Assembly: GCF_022549775.1 (NCBI RefSeq)
Contig: NZ_JAKZGP010000013.1
Span: 1 to 64,000 of the forward strand
DNA from: Belliella filtrata
GTDB lineage: Bacteria; Bacteroidota; Bacteroidia; Cytophagales; Cyclobacteriaceae
Reading direction: 5' to 3'
Length of the DNA stretch: 64,000 bases
Position 1 is the first letter of the stretch. Each line of letters opens with the position of its first letter. The position numbers and the translations under genes are program-made. This document shows, one piece after another, positions 43,039-52,358 of the stretch. A model generated the notes under the pieces. It was not told the origin of the DNA, did not search any database, and saw only the letters and a list, made by a program, of their open reading frames with translations.

Positions 43039-43722
43039 TTACTGGTTTTGAAAAAACATCACCAATGGTATCAATGCAAATAAAGCAGGTATCAAGATCG
43101 AAAATCCTAAACCAACCTTTCTGATCAAAGGTGAATACTTGACGTGATTCAAACCCAAAGTCTGAAACGCACTTGCAAAACCGTGTGAAAGGTGAAACGC
43201 CAAGAAGCCCATACTCACTACATAAAACGCTACATAAAGGATGTTAGAATAAGCATTTGCTACGATTGCAAAGACATCCTTATATTCTTCTCCATCATAA
43301 GAAGCCATTGGAACGGAACCGAATTTTACTTCGTAGTAGAACCCTTTGAGGTGAACGAGTAAGAAAATTAGAATAATAGTTCCCAAGATCCCCATGTTTC
43401 TCGAAGCCCAAGCCGAATTGGTTGAAGACTTTGATACTGCATAAGCAACTGGTCTTGATTGCTTGTTCCTTTTGGTAAGTATGATCGAATAGATCACGTG
43501 AATTAGGATAAAAGCAAAATTCCCAATAGACACTACCCTGATGAGAGGGTTGTTGGCCATATTGGCTGCATACTTGTTGAAAGACTCCCCACCATCAGGG
43601 AACAATAACTGGAGATTACCCGCTAAATGTACTACCAAGAATAGAATTAGAAATAATCCAGTAAGGGCCATCAAAACTTTCTGGCCCAATGTGCTACTTA
43701 AGGTCTTAGATACCCAGCTCAT
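43039..43722 (-). CDS. sdhC: Succinate dehydrogenase cytochrome b subunit
   Basis: A 227-aa membrane protein with five helices, the single anchor of type B succinate:quinone oxidoreductases, which carries two hemes b and a menaquinone site. Candidate heme His lie in VVHLAGNLQ (helix 1), ILIHVIYS (helix 2), LLVHLKGF (helix 3) and FHLSHGF (helix 4). The opening SSTLGQKVLMALTGLFLILFLVVH is typical of the Bacteroidota b558 family. First gene of sdhCAB, with a good promoter-like sequence upstream. Confidence 0.94.
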   Translation of the reverse strand: MSWVSKTLSSTLGQKVLMALTGLFLILFLVVHLAGNLQLLFPDGGESFNKYAANMANNPLIRVVSIGNFAFILIHVIYSIILTKRNKQSRPVAYAVSKSSTNSAWASRNMGILGTIILIFLLVHLKGFYYEVKFGSVPMASYDGEEYKDVFAIVANAYSNILYVAFYVVSMGFLAFHLSHGFASAFQTLGLNHVKYSPLIRKVGLGFSILIPALFALIPLVMFFQNQ

Positions 43723-43767
43723 ACGTTTTATTTAATAGTAAAATTTTTACAGTTTATACTTTGGGCT

Positions 43768-43798
43768 CAAATTTACATTTGGAAAGTTTAGCAAACAA
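43768..43798 (-). promoter_or_regulatory. Promoter candidate for sdhCAB
   Basis: Minus-strand TAAATTTG (43775-43768) is a full TAnnTTTG match. TTG lies 20 nt upstream (43798-43796), with an additional TTTG at 16 nt. Transcription would start about 40 nt before the sdhC ATG. Confidence 0.5.
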
Positions 43799-43826
43799 TC
43801 AAAGCCCAATGCTTTAAACTTATTTT

Positions 43827-43873
43827 AAAACGTTCTAAATAAACCACCTATTTTGAAGGCTTTTGAACGTTTT
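43827..43873. promoter_or_regulatory. Inverted repeat in the sdhC / gliding-protein divergent region
   Basis: AAAACGTTC (43827-43835) and GAACGTTTT (43865-43873) are perfect 9-bp inverted arms around 29 nt, each holding the palindrome AACGTT. They lie upstream of both divergent genes and could bind a regulator; the rightward arm is followed by T-rich sequence, so a weak terminator is an alternative. Confidence 0.3.
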
Positions 43874-43983
43874 TATTTGATTTAGTAACCAAGTGTCTAA
43901 TTTTATTGTTTGATATTAGGTAATAAATTTCTACTCCCTTTAGTTATTTTCGTATATCTTGTAATGTTATAAGAAAGACATCC

Positions 43984-46764
43984 ATGAAAATCAAATCTTT
44001 ACTTTTATCCCTTTTGGTTTTGATAGCCATTTTATATAGCCATCAAGTTTCTGCCACCCACATCAGAGCGGGCGAGATCATAGCCGAAAGGGTATCAACC
44101 CAATCCTTGACCTATAGGATCACCGTGGTAGGCTACACAGACACACGATCTAATGTCATCTTTGGTCCGGGTAATATAAATTTTGGTGACGGAAGAGAGG
44201 TTGCCCTCAACACAGAAAGTGACTTTGTCTTAGTTGAGCCATTAGGCAATCAAATCGAGAAGAACACTTTTGTGATTACTCATACCTACCAAGGCCCGGG
44301 AGAATATATCATCAGGTTCAAAGAATTCAACAGAAATGACAACACCCTGAACATGGATAACTCTGTAGACACACCTTTTTATGTGGAGACCATGATTAGG
44401 ATTGACCCATTTTTTGGAGTGAATAACTCTCCAGTATTAACCATCCCACCAGTAGATAATGGGGGGGTAAACATACGCTACATACACAATCCTGGCGCTT
44501 ACGACCCAGACGGAGATAGCTTGGCATATACCATGGATATCCCTAAGCAAGATTTCCAAAGAACAGTAAATGGATACAGCAGCCCAGCATCTTCAGCGTT
44601 TAGCTTTCAGCGAGAAGACGGCTCTACACCTCCATTTTTAACATTAGATCCACTTACAGGAGACTTGATATGGGATGCACCTGGTTTAGCTGGTCAATAC
44701 AATGTAGCTTTTCGAATAGAAGAATATAGGAAAATCAATGGAAGCTTTGTTCTCATTGGCTATGTGGTCAGGGATATGCAAATCATCATTGAAAACACCA
44801 ATAATCAAAGACCTGAACTGGTTATGCCTGAGGATATCTGTGTGGTGGCAGGAACCAATATCCAAGAGATCATCCAAGGATCAGATCCTGACGGTAACCC
44901 TGTCAAAATAGAAGTTTTTGGAGACCCTATTGAAATATCATCCTCTCCTGCCTCATATGATCCAGAATCAGTATTCCAACCAAGCCCCGGTATTGTCAAC
45001 TTCAATTGGCAAACTGTTTGCAGCCACGTGCGTGAAAGACCCTATCAAGTCCGTGTGAGAATCACCGACCAACCAAGTTCTGGACCAGCCTTGGTAGATA
45101 TCAAAACATGGAACATTACTGTAGTCGGTCCTCCTCCTGTCATTGATGATATTGTACAAGAACAAGGAAGGTCTGTAGACATAAAGTGGGATCCCTACAG
45201 CTGTGGATCAACAGCTCAAACAATGCAAGTTTGGAGAAGATTGAATAGTGATCCTTATGAGCCAGACTCATGCGAAACAGGTATTAGGGAGGGTTATGTG
45301 CTTGTTGGAACCACTGATATGGACACATTCAACTTCTTAGATGATAATGATGGAGAAGGTTTAGCTCCTGGGAATACCTATTGCTACAGATTGGTAGCAG
45401 CATTTCCAGCACCTAGACTTGGAGAAAGTATCGTCTCCGAAGAGTTCTGTGTGACCATAGATGTGGATGTGCCATTGATAACAAATGTAAGTGTAGAAAA
45501 TACAAGTTCAGAAGAAGGAGAAATTCTTATAAGATGGACGCCTCCTTATGACATTGATCCTGTTCAATTCCCTGGGCCATTTACCTATGAGCTCATCAGA
45601 AATACTGGTTTTACAGGAAATCAAAACAGACAATCTATCATCACCACCTCCGACACAGTATTTACTGACACTGGTTTGAACACTGAGAATCTTGTTTACA
45701 ACTACAGGGTTTTGCTCAGAGAAAACAATACGGTGATAGACAGCTCTAGTGTAGCATCATCTGTCAGGCTTGAACCTGTCATCATCAATGAGGCTATTGA
45801 GCTGAACTGGTCTTTCAATGTCCCTTGGAACAACTCATTATCTGAATTCAGACACGAAGTATACCGAAACAAAACAGACCCTGAAGCTCAAGATGAAGAA
45901 AATTTCACCTTAATTGGGGAAGTAGATGTCACCAATGATGGCTTTACCTTCTTGGATGATGGAAGCCATAATGGAGTACCATTGAACAAAGAAATAGAAT
46001 ATTGTTATTATGTAATTACCAAAGGGGCATATAACATTGATCTTTTGACATATCCACTGGAAAACAAAAGTCAAATCACCTGTGCAAGACCCGATGATGA
46101 TAGCCTTCCTTGCCCTCCTGTCTTAACTTTCGAAGGCCCAGATTGTAGCGAGTATCTTTCTGATAAGAACTGTGGATTCAATACATTCGAGCATGAGCTG
46201 AGTTGGGAAGGGGATTTTAGTGGAGATTGTGATACAGAGTTGAGCTCATATAGATTATACTTTAGCCCTGATGGAGAAGATGCTGCTTTCACATTGATCG
46301 AGACATACTCAGCCCTTACTAATTCTGCAAGAATCACCAACTTACCTACTTATAAAGGTTGCTATTATTTGACAGCAGTAGATAGGTCAGGAAATGAAAG
46401 TGATCCAAGCAATATTGTTTGTGTGGACAATTGTCCAAATTATGAACTCCCTAATGCATTCACTCCGAACGGTGATGGAGCCAATGATACATTTATGGCA
46501 TTTGATAATCCATTTGCAAAGTGTCCTAGATTTGTAGAAGCTGTAGAGATTTTTATAGTGAACAGGTGGGGAGTTGAAGTTTTCAGCTACAACAGCTTAA
46601 CTTCTACAGAAGCAAATATTTACATCAATTGGGATGGGAAAGATAAAAACGGGAAAGACCTTCCTGCTGGTACATATTTCTATAATGCTGTAGTAAGGTT
46701 TGATACTTTCGACCCAGACTTGAGCGAAAGAAAAATGAAAGGAACAATACAACTTATTAGATGA
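43984..46764 (+). CDS. Surface protein with gliding-motility (T9SS) C-terminal domain
   Basis: A 926-aa exported protein. The signal peptide is about 1-24 (ending QVSA). An N-terminal PKD-like region (INFGDGREVALN) and further Ig-like/cadherin-like parts (GAYDPDGDSLAYTM) are followed by fibronectin-III-like repeats (about 380-800). The last 95 residues, starting ELPNAFTPNGDGANDTF and including NRWGVEVF and LPAGTYFY, form the gliding-motility-associated (CHU_C type B) C-terminal domain used for secretion through the type IX system. It is therefore expected on the cell surface, possibly as an adhesin. Overlaps the next gene by 4 bp. Confidence 0.9.
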   Translation: MKIKSLLLSLLVLIAILYSHQVSATHIRAGEIIAERVSTQSLTYRITVVGYTDTRSNVIFGPGNINFGDGREVALNTESDFVLVEPLGNQIEKNTFVITHTYQGPGEYIIRFKEFNRNDNTLNMDNSVDTPFYVETMIRIDPFFGVNNSPVLTIPPVDNGGVNIRYIHNPGAYDPDGDSLAYTMDIPKQDFQRTVNGYSSPASSAFSFQREDGSTPPFLTLDPLTGDLIWDAPGLAGQYNVAFRIEEYRKINGSFVLIGYVVRDMQIIIENTNNQRPELVMPEDICVVAGTNIQEIIQGSDPDGNPVKIEVFGDPIEISSSPASYDPESVFQPSPGIVNFNWQTVCSHVRERPYQVRVRITDQPSSGPALVDIKTWNITVVGPPPVIDDIVQEQGRSVDIKWDPYSCGSTAQTMQVWRRLNSDPYEPDSCETGIREGYVLVGTTDMDTFNFLDDNDGEGLAPGNTYCYRLVAAFPAPRLGESIVSEEFCVTIDVDVPLITNVSVENTSSEEGEILIRWTPPYDIDPVQFPGPFTYELIRNTGFTGNQNRQSIITTSDTVFTDTGLNTENLVYNYRVLLRENNTVIDSSSVASSVRLEPVIINEAIELNWSFNVPWNNSLSEFRHEVYRNKTDPEAQDEENFTLIGEVDVTNDGFTFLDDGSHNGVPLNKEIEYCYYVITKGAYNIDLLTYPLENKSQITCARPDDDSLPCPPVLTFEGPDCSEYLSDKNCGFNTFEHELSWEGDFSGDCDTELSSYRLYFSPDGEDAAFTLIETYSALTNSARITNLPTYKGCYYLTAVDRSGNESDPSNIVCVDNCPNYELPNAFTPNGDGANDTFMAFDNPFAKCPRFVEAVEIFIVNRWGVEVFSYNSLTSTEANIYINWDGKDKNGKDLPAGTYFYNAVVRFDTFDPDLSERKMKGTIQLIR

Positions 46765-47168
46765 GAATACAAGATGAGTATCATATAGTCTTATTCGATG
46801 GGGTTTGTAATCTGTGCAACAGTGCTATAGATTTTATCATAAGAAATGATAAAAAAAACCGATTTAAAGTAGGCGCATTACAAGATGATAGGGTAAAAGA
46901 AATTTTAAAAAATTACCAAATAGATGAAACTTATCTAGATTCATTGATACTGGTTTCTGGTGATCAAGTGTACTATAGAAGTACGGCGGCATTGAAAATT
47001 GCAAAAAATCTTTCTGGATTATGGCCAATACTATATGGTTTTATAATTTTGCCAAGCTTTGTCAGAGACCCTATCTATGATTGGATAGCAAAAAATAGGT
47101 ACAAGTGGTTCGGCAAAAAAGAAACTTGTAGACTACCAACAGAAGAAGAAAAAGCAAAATTCATTTGA
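46761..47168 (+). CDS. DCC family (DUF393) thiol-disulfide oxidoreductase-like protein
   Basis: A 135-aa protein. The opening VLFDGVCNLCNSAIDFI has the D-x-x-C-x-x-C pattern (C16, C19) of the DCC family; RSTAALKIA and the closing WFGKKETCRLP are also typical. The family is thought to act in thiol-disulfide exchange, though reactions are mostly unproven. The start overlaps the stop of the surface-protein gene (ATGA), and carbonic anhydrase follows after 16 bp, so the three genes may share a transcript. Confidence 0.88.
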   Translation: MRIQDEYHIVLFDGVCNLCNSAIDFIIRNDKKNRFKVGALQDDRVKEILKNYQIDETYLDSLILVSGDQVYYRSTAALKIAKNLSGLWPILYGFIILPSFVRDPIYDWIAKNRYKWFGKKETCRLPTEEEKAKFI

Positions 47169-47184
47169 AACGTAAATCATAAAC

Positions 47185-47814
47185 ATGGACATCGCAAAAG
47201 TATTTGAAAACAACGCTACTTGGATAGAAAGTAAATTGGAAAAAGATCCAAATTATTTTAAAGAACTGGCTAAAGGCCAAAACCCTGACATTTTATACAT
47301 AGGATGTTCAGATAGTAGGGTGAGTGCAGAAGACTTGATGGGAGTTCAGCCAGGAGATGTTTTTGTACATCGAAACATTGCAAATATGGTAATCAGTATA
47401 GACCTGAACTCAATGTCTGTATTGAACTATGCTGTTGACAATTTGGGAGTAGATCACGTTGTCGTATGTGGACATTACGAATGTGGTGGTGTAAAAGCTG
47501 CGATGAATGCATCTGATCTAGGGATCTTAAATCCTTGGCTAAGAAATATCAGAGACGTATACAGGCTTCATAAGAAAGAATTGAATGCCATCGAAGATGA
47601 ATCTGCTCGATACAATAGACTTGTAGAACTCAATGTCCAAGAACAATGTGTCAACGTACTCAAGACAGCAGTGGTTCAAAAAGCCGTTAGGAAAAGAGGA
47701 CTAAAGGTCCATGGATGGGTGTTTGATGTGGGCCAAGGAAAGTTGATTGACCTAAAGCTGGATCACGAAAAAATCCTCAAGGAAATCCGAGAAATATACG
47801 ATCTAGGTGTCTAA
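47185..47814 (+). CDS. Beta-class carbonic anhydrase
   Basis: This cytoplasmic zinc enzyme interconverts CO2 and bicarbonate. The 209-aa protein holds the zinc ligands C41, H97 and C100 (CSDSR and HYECGG) and the D43-R45 dyad, all in expected positions. The arrangement matches the plant/E. coli Can type. It is followed 35 bp later by fabD; bicarbonate supply for acetyl-CoA carboxylase would link the two, although this is only inference from position. Confidence 0.94.
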   Translation: MDIAKVFENNATWIESKLEKDPNYFKELAKGQNPDILYIGCSDSRVSAEDLMGVQPGDVFVHRNIANMVISIDLNSMSVLNYAVDNLGVDHVVVCGHYECGGVKAAMNASDLGILNPWLRNIRDVYRLHKKELNAIEDESARYNRLVELNVQEQCVNVLKTAVVQKAVRKRGLKVHGWVFDVGQGKLIDLKLDHEKILKEIREIYDLGV

Positions 47815-47849
47815 GATGAAAACACCTAATTTAATTTAATATAAACTTT

Positions 47850-48731
47850 ATGACTAAAAGAGCATACATCTTCCCAGGCCAAGGTGCACAATTTTCAGGA
47901 ATGGGAAAAGAGCTGTACGAAACAAACCCAGAAGCAAAAAAATTATTTGATAAGGCAAATGAAATCTTAGGTTTCAGCATCACAGATATCATGTTCCACG
48001 GAAGTGATGAGGATTTGAAACAAACCAAGGTTACTCAACCAGCTGTATTCTTACATTCAGTAATCTTAGCAAAAACCAGTGAGCATTTCAACCCGGGCAT
48101 GGTTGCTGGTCACTCTCTTGGAGAATTTTCCGCATTGGTTGCAAATGGCACTTTAGCATTTGAGGATGGTCTCAAACTTGTCTATCAGAGGGCATTAGCC
48201 ATGCAAGAAGCTTGTGAAATCAACCCCTCAGGCATGGCAGCAATTTTAGGTCTTGCTGATGAAAAGGTAGAAGAAATATGCGCAAGTATCAACGATGAAA
48301 TCGTGGTAGCAGCTAACTACAACTGCCCAGGTCAATTGGTAATATCTGGGTCCAATAAAGGAATAGAAATCGCTTGTGAAAAAATGAAAGAAGCAGGAGC
48401 GAAACGAGCACTTCCGCTTCCTGTAGGAGGAGCATTTCACTCCCCATTGATGGAACCCGCTAGAGAGAAACTTCAAGCTGCCATAGAAAACACCACTTTC
48501 AACCAACCCACTTGTCCAGTATATCAAAATGTAAGTACTACAGGTATAAGTGATGTTGCTGAAATCAAAAAAAATCTAATTGCGCAACTTACAGCTCCAG
48601 TGAAGTGGACACAGTCTGTGCAACACATGGTACAAGACGGTGCAACCGAGTTCATCGAATGTGGTCCGGGAAAAGTTCTCCAAGGTTTAGTTAAAAAGAT
48701 TCATAAAGAAGCAGAAGTTTCTAGCATCTAA
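47850..48731 (+). CDS. fabD: Malonyl-CoA:ACP transacylase
   Basis: This enzyme loads malonyl groups onto acyl carrier protein for fatty acid synthesis. The 293-aa protein shows GQGAQ (10-14), the nucleophile S89 in GHSLGE, and the catalytic His in GGAFHSPLM, with CGPGKVL near the end. Length is normal. No other fab gene is adjacent. It precedes a strong bidirectional terminator. Confidence 0.95.
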   Translation: MTKRAYIFPGQGAQFSGMGKELYETNPEAKKLFDKANEILGFSITDIMFHGSDEDLKQTKVTQPAVFLHSVILAKTSEHFNPGMVAGHSLGEFSALVANGTLAFEDGLKLVYQRALAMQEACEINPSGMAAILGLADEKVEEICASINDEIVVAANYNCPGQLVISGSNKGIEIACEKMKEAGAKRALPLPVGGAFHSPLMEPAREKLQAAIENTTFNQPTCPVYQNVSTTGISDVAEIKKNLIAQLTAPVKWTQSVQHMVQDGATEFIECGPGKVLQGLVKKIHKEAEVSSI

Positions 48732-48791
48732 ATCAGCGTAAACCAATCCTGATTACTCAAGAGGTCTTCCATTTCGGACAGCCTGAAAATC

Positions 48792-48830
48792 AAAAAAAGG
48801 GTGTTCCGTCTTTTCGGACACCCTGTTGAT
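48792..48830. terminator. Bidirectional terminator between fabD and folK
   Basis: AGGGTGTTCCG (48798-48808) pairs with CGGACACCCT (48815-48824) with one bulged T. Seven A precede it on the plus strand, giving a T-tract for leftward transcription from folK. The rightward side is followed after 8 nt by five T. Confidence 0.8.
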
Positions 48831-48948
48831 GTTTTTAGACCGAATGGTATATAGTCTCAAATTTCATTTAATCTCAAACTTTGATTCACTTTGAAGAATA
48901 CCATGATAATATTACTTAGGATTCGCTGAATTTCAGCAAATGTTATTC

Positions 48949-49476
48949 CTACAACCTATCCCCTTTCCCAATCTTACGAACCTCACATTGGTCTTCACAT
49001 GCTGACAGCATTTCTTTCATACTCATTTTCAAAACAGGGTGAATCCAGTCAGGTAAAATCTCCACAATTGGCACTAGTACAAACTTTCTCTCTTTCATGA
49101 ATGGATGTGGGATAGTGAGCTCTGGTTCCTCGATGATGCTATTATCATAAAATATAATATCAATATCCATTGTTCTATCCCCCCACTTTTCAACGCGCGC
49201 TCTCCCTAGACTTTTCTCAATACTCAAAGCAGTATAAAGTACTTCTTGTGCACTCAAGGTGGTATTGATGAGCAAGGCTTGATTGATAAAATCCTTCGTG
49301 GATCTTTCACCCCAAGCCGCAGTTTCATATAAGACAGATTGTTTTTGTATCTCCCCAATTTCCATTGATATTTTCTTTTTAGCATCAGTTATCAGCTGAA
49401 ACCTATCACCAAGATTCCCTCCTATAATTAGCACTACTTGATGTGAAGGAATTAATTCCTCTTGAAGTTTATCCAT
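48949..49476 (-). CDS. folK: 2-amino-4-hydroxy-6-hydroxymethyldihydropteridine pyrophosphokinase
   Basis: This enzyme transfers pyrophosphate from ATP to the pterin in folate synthesis. The 175-aa protein shows GGNLGDR near residue 20, the YETAAWG segment, the signature WGDRTMDIDIIFYD (binding Mg-ATP through the paired Asp) and IPHPFMKERKFVLVPI. It lacks fused folate domains. Diverges from sppA with only 41 bp between the start codons. Confidence 0.94.
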   Translation of the reverse strand: MDKLQEELIPSHQVVLIIGGNLGDRFQLITDAKKKISMEIGEIQKQSVLYETAAWGERSTKDFINQALLINTTLSAQEVLYTALSIEKSLGRARVEKWGDRTMDIDIIFYDNSIIEEPELTIPHPFMKERKFVLVPIVEILPDWIHPVLKMSMKEMLSACEDQCEVRKIGKGDRL

Positions 49477-49517
49477 AAATAAAAATACAGTATTTTAGTA
49501 GCTTAAACAGAAAATGC

Positions 49518-51278
49518 ATGAAATTTCTAGGAAATGTTTTAGCAGTAATCGTAGGCCTCTTGGTGTTTACTGTATTGAGTTTTTTTATTTTAGTGGGGAT
49601 CATTGCGATAGCATCATCTTCAGATAGTGAAGTAAAAATCAAGGAAAAGACCGTCTTGGTGCTTGATCTTAATGGCAGAAGCATTGTAGAAAGAACAAAC
49701 GATGATGACATAGACTTATCGTCCTTTGGACCATTTACATCTGTATCTACTGTCGGTCTAGCAAACTTGAAGAAGGCCATCACTACTGCCAAAGAGCAAG
49801 ATGATGTCAAAGGAATATATTTGCGAACTGGGATGGTTTTCGCTGGTCAAGCCATGCTAGAAGAGTTGAGAAATGAGTTGATCGCTTTCAAAGAATCAGG
49901 AAAATTCATCATAGCATATGATGAAATCTATTCCGAGAGTGGATATTTCTTAAGCTCAGCCGCTGATGAGGTTTACCTCAATCCTCAAGGAGGTATAGAA
50001 TACAATGGGTTTTCTAGTGAGATTACTTTCTTCAAAGGACTATTTGAAAAACTAGAAGTAGAGCCAGTTGTCTTTAGAGTTGGGGAGTTCAAAAGTGCTG
50101 TTGAACCATTTTTGCTAGATAAAATGAGTGAAGAAAATAGGCTACAGACTACTGCATTTTTGAATGACCTGAACGACTATGCCATCAGTAAGGTAGCTGA
50201 TAGTAGAGGTATCCCCGCTGATAGCCTGAAGGTAATCAATAGCAAAATGCTAGTTCGCAAAAACAAAGACGCTCTTGAGTTAGGCCTTGTAGATGGTCTG
50301 TGGTATGAAGATCAGGTAAGAGACTTGATCAAGGAAAAACTTGAGCTTGAAGAAGATGACAAAATCAACACCATAAATGTCACTACTATCAATAAATCAG
50401 CAAAATCAAAAAACAAGCTCTCTAAAAATAAAATTGCTGTAATCATTGCTGAAGGAGAAATCGTAAGTGGAAAATCTGAAGGTGTGATCGCTTCTGAATC
50501 CCTTGTTCAAGAGATCAATAAAGCCAAAAATGATAAAGACGTCAAAGCAATTGTACTTAGAATCAACTCCCCAGGAGGGTCAGCATTGGCTTCTGAAGTT
50601 ATCTGGAGAGCACTAAGTGAAGCCAAAAAAGAAAAACCAATCATTGCTTCCATGAGCGAAGTGGCTGCATCTGGAGGCTATTACATCGCCGCTCCTGCAG
50701 ATACTATTTTCGCTCAACCAAACACCATCACTGGTTCCATTGGGATTTTCGGGCTTTGGTTCAATGCAGAAGGTTTGTTGAAAAACAAGCTGGGTATAAC
50801 CACTGACGTAGTAAAAACAGGGGAACTTTCTGATTTTCTAAGTGTCACAAGAAAACTTACAGACCTAGAAAAATCAATCTATCAGGAAACAGTTAACGAC
50901 GGATACGACACATTTATATCTAGAGTAGCCGAAGGGAGAAGCATGGACAAAGATCAAGTCCTTCAAGTAGCAAGTGGTAGGGTGTGGTCAGGAATCCAAG
51001 CCAAAGAAAACGGGCTAGTTGATCTACTTGGTGGATTGGAGGATGCTATTCAAGTAGCAGCCACAAAAGCTGATGTGGCTGATGACTTTAAAGTAATATA
51101 CCTACCTCAACAAAAATCATGGTTTGAGACGCTCTTCTCCAGTATTGGAAATGATGTACAAGCCAGGTACTTGAAAAACAAATATGGAGATCTATATCCT
51201 GTCATCCATCAATTGGACAAGCTTCAGAAGTATGAAGGCACTTTGTACAGAACACCTTATGATATGATCATCAAATAA
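49518..51278 (+). CDS. sppA: Signal peptide peptidase SppA, 67 kDa type
   Basis: This membrane-bound serine protease degrades released signal peptides. The 586-aa protein has one N-terminal membrane helix (about 8-33) and two tandem ClpP-like domains, as in the long E. coli form. The catalytic Lys is K192 (VGEFKSAVEPF) in the first domain and the Ser is S385 (VAASGGYYIAA) in the second. SPGGSALASE (351-360) lines the active site. It is monocistronic, bounded by divergent folK and a good terminator. Confidence 0.94.
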   Translation: MKFLGNVLAVIVGLLVFTVLSFFILVGIIAIASSSDSEVKIKEKTVLVLDLNGRSIVERTNDDDIDLSSFGPFTSVSTVGLANLKKAITTAKEQDDVKGIYLRTGMVFAGQAMLEELRNELIAFKESGKFIIAYDEIYSESGYFLSSAADEVYLNPQGGIEYNGFSSEITFFKGLFEKLEVEPVVFRVGEFKSAVEPFLLDKMSEENRLQTTAFLNDLNDYAISKVADSRGIPADSLKVINSKMLVRKNKDALELGLVDGLWYEDQVRDLIKEKLELEEDDKINTINVTTINKSAKSKNKLSKNKIAVIIAEGEIVSGKSEGVIASESLVQEINKAKNDKDVKAIVLRINSPGGSALASEVIWRALSEAKKEKPIIASMSEVAASGGYYIAAPADTIFAQPNTITGSIGIFGLWFNAEGLLKNKLGITTDVVKTGELSDFLSVTRKLTDLEKSIYQETVNDGYDTFISRVAEGRSMDKDQVLQVASGRVWSGIQAKENGLVDLLGGLEDAIQVAATKADVADDFKVIYLPQQKSWFETLFSSIGNDVQARYLKNKYGDLYPVIHQLDKLQKYEGTLYRTPYDMIIK

Positions 51279-51280
51279 TG

Positions 51281-51311
51281 AAAAAGGGGAGTCAAAAGCT
51301 CCCCTTTTTTT
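51281..51311 (+). terminator. Rho-independent terminator of sppA
   Basis: AAAAGGGGAG pairs with CTCCCCTTTT around TCAAAAG and is followed by further T. It starts 3 bp after the sppA stop; the A-rich left side would also serve the convergent flavin reductase gene. Confidence 0.88.
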
Positions 51312-51356
51312 AATTCACATAATTTATTTCAAGTTTATTAGCCTTTTACTAGGCGT

Positions 51357-52244
51357 TTAGGATTGTAATAAAACCATCCAGGCTTCCATCACCAAACCTT
51401 GATTTAATAATTCCTTAGCGTGTTCATGCAGGTAATATTGAAGACTTTCTGGATCGTTTTGAAAGCGCACTTTCATCTCTGTGATTTCAGGACGGTCACC
51501 ATAGTTTAAAATATCGAATTTGGAGGGTAAAGCTTCTACATTCCCTAATCTCCCAAGATTGTTTCCCGTCAATACATGGCTATTTTTGATCACTTCTGGA
51601 ATCTGGTCAACGCCAATACCTTTGGTTCTAAGAGGTTTTAGAATCTCAAACAAAGCTGAACCATTTGCTCTACAATACCAATTCCCGCCCATTCTAGATA
51701 CTGCGTCAAGCTTAAAAGGATCTATACTTCCATTGGCATCTAGAATTTCCTCCTTGACCCTGGCAAGCAACACTTCACAAATCACCAAATTGCCCGCTCC
51801 GCCTTGATCTCCAAGAGAGATTATATCAATCACCTTGCATTCAAAAGCAACAGGCGCTTCTTTCACCCTTGGCGGGGTGACCAATTGTGAAGACTCTTCT
51901 GTCAATCCAGATTTCTGAAATTCATTGACTCCTTTATCATATTCCGTGCTAGACAAAGACATCTGCTCTACCATGGAAAAATCCACAATATTGATCACAA
52001 CTTCCTTTACTGCTTCGACATTTTCCAGGGTATGCTTATTAGTATTGTCACGAACTCTTCTAGCCGGAGAGAATACCAAAATTGGTGGGTTTGCACTGAA
52101 TACATTAAAATAGCTAAAAGGGCTCAAGTTTACTTGACCATCAGTGTCAATGGTACTAGCAAATGCGATTGGACGAGGAGCTACTGCACCTTGTAATATT
52201 GCTTGAAACTCTCCTGCCGTTGCATTTTTTGGGTCTATAATCAT
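51357..52244 (-). CDS. Flavin reductase family protein (FMN-binding split barrel)
   Basis: A 295-aa protein. Residues about 1-210 match the FMN-binding split-barrel flavoprotein family: VAPRPIAFASTIDTDGQVNLSPFSYFNVFSANPP is the flavin-binding signature, followed by KDVVINIV-like and VAFECKV strands. A C-terminal extension of about 80 residues is rich in charge. Members transfer hydride from NAD(P)H to flavin or act as flavoprotein oxidoreductases; the partner is unknown here. Single-gene unit. Confidence 0.88.
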   Translation of the reverse strand: MIIDPKNATAGEFQAILQGAVAPRPIAFASTIDTDGQVNLSPFSYFNVFSANPPILVFSPARRVRDNTNKHTLENVEAVKEVVINIVDFSMVEQMSLSSTEYDKGVNEFQKSGLTEESSQLVTPPRVKEAPVAFECKVIDIISLGDQGGAGNLVICEVLLARVKEEILDANGSIDPFKLDAVSRMGGNWYCRANGSALFEILKPLRTKGIGVDQIPEVIKNSHVLTGNNLGRLGNVEALPSKFDILNYGDRPEITEMKVRFQNDPESLQYYLHEHAKELLNQGLVMEAWMVLLQS

Positions 52245-52358
52245 CTTGTCTTCATCTATTAAACCTGCTTAAAGCCAGTTTCCATAAACTTCTAAAGAAG
52301 TTTGACTTTTTTCAAGTAAGTTAAATACAATTATATAATAAACTTATACACCAATTGT

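Noticed and set aside
48772-48825. Direct repeat TTTCGGACAnCCTG after fabD
   Set aside because: Second copy is part of the terminator stem; looks like a partial duplication with no clear role.
49469-49810. 113-codon leftward frame opposite sppA
   Set aside because: Antisense shadow of the sppA N-terminus; no family features and sppA is certain.
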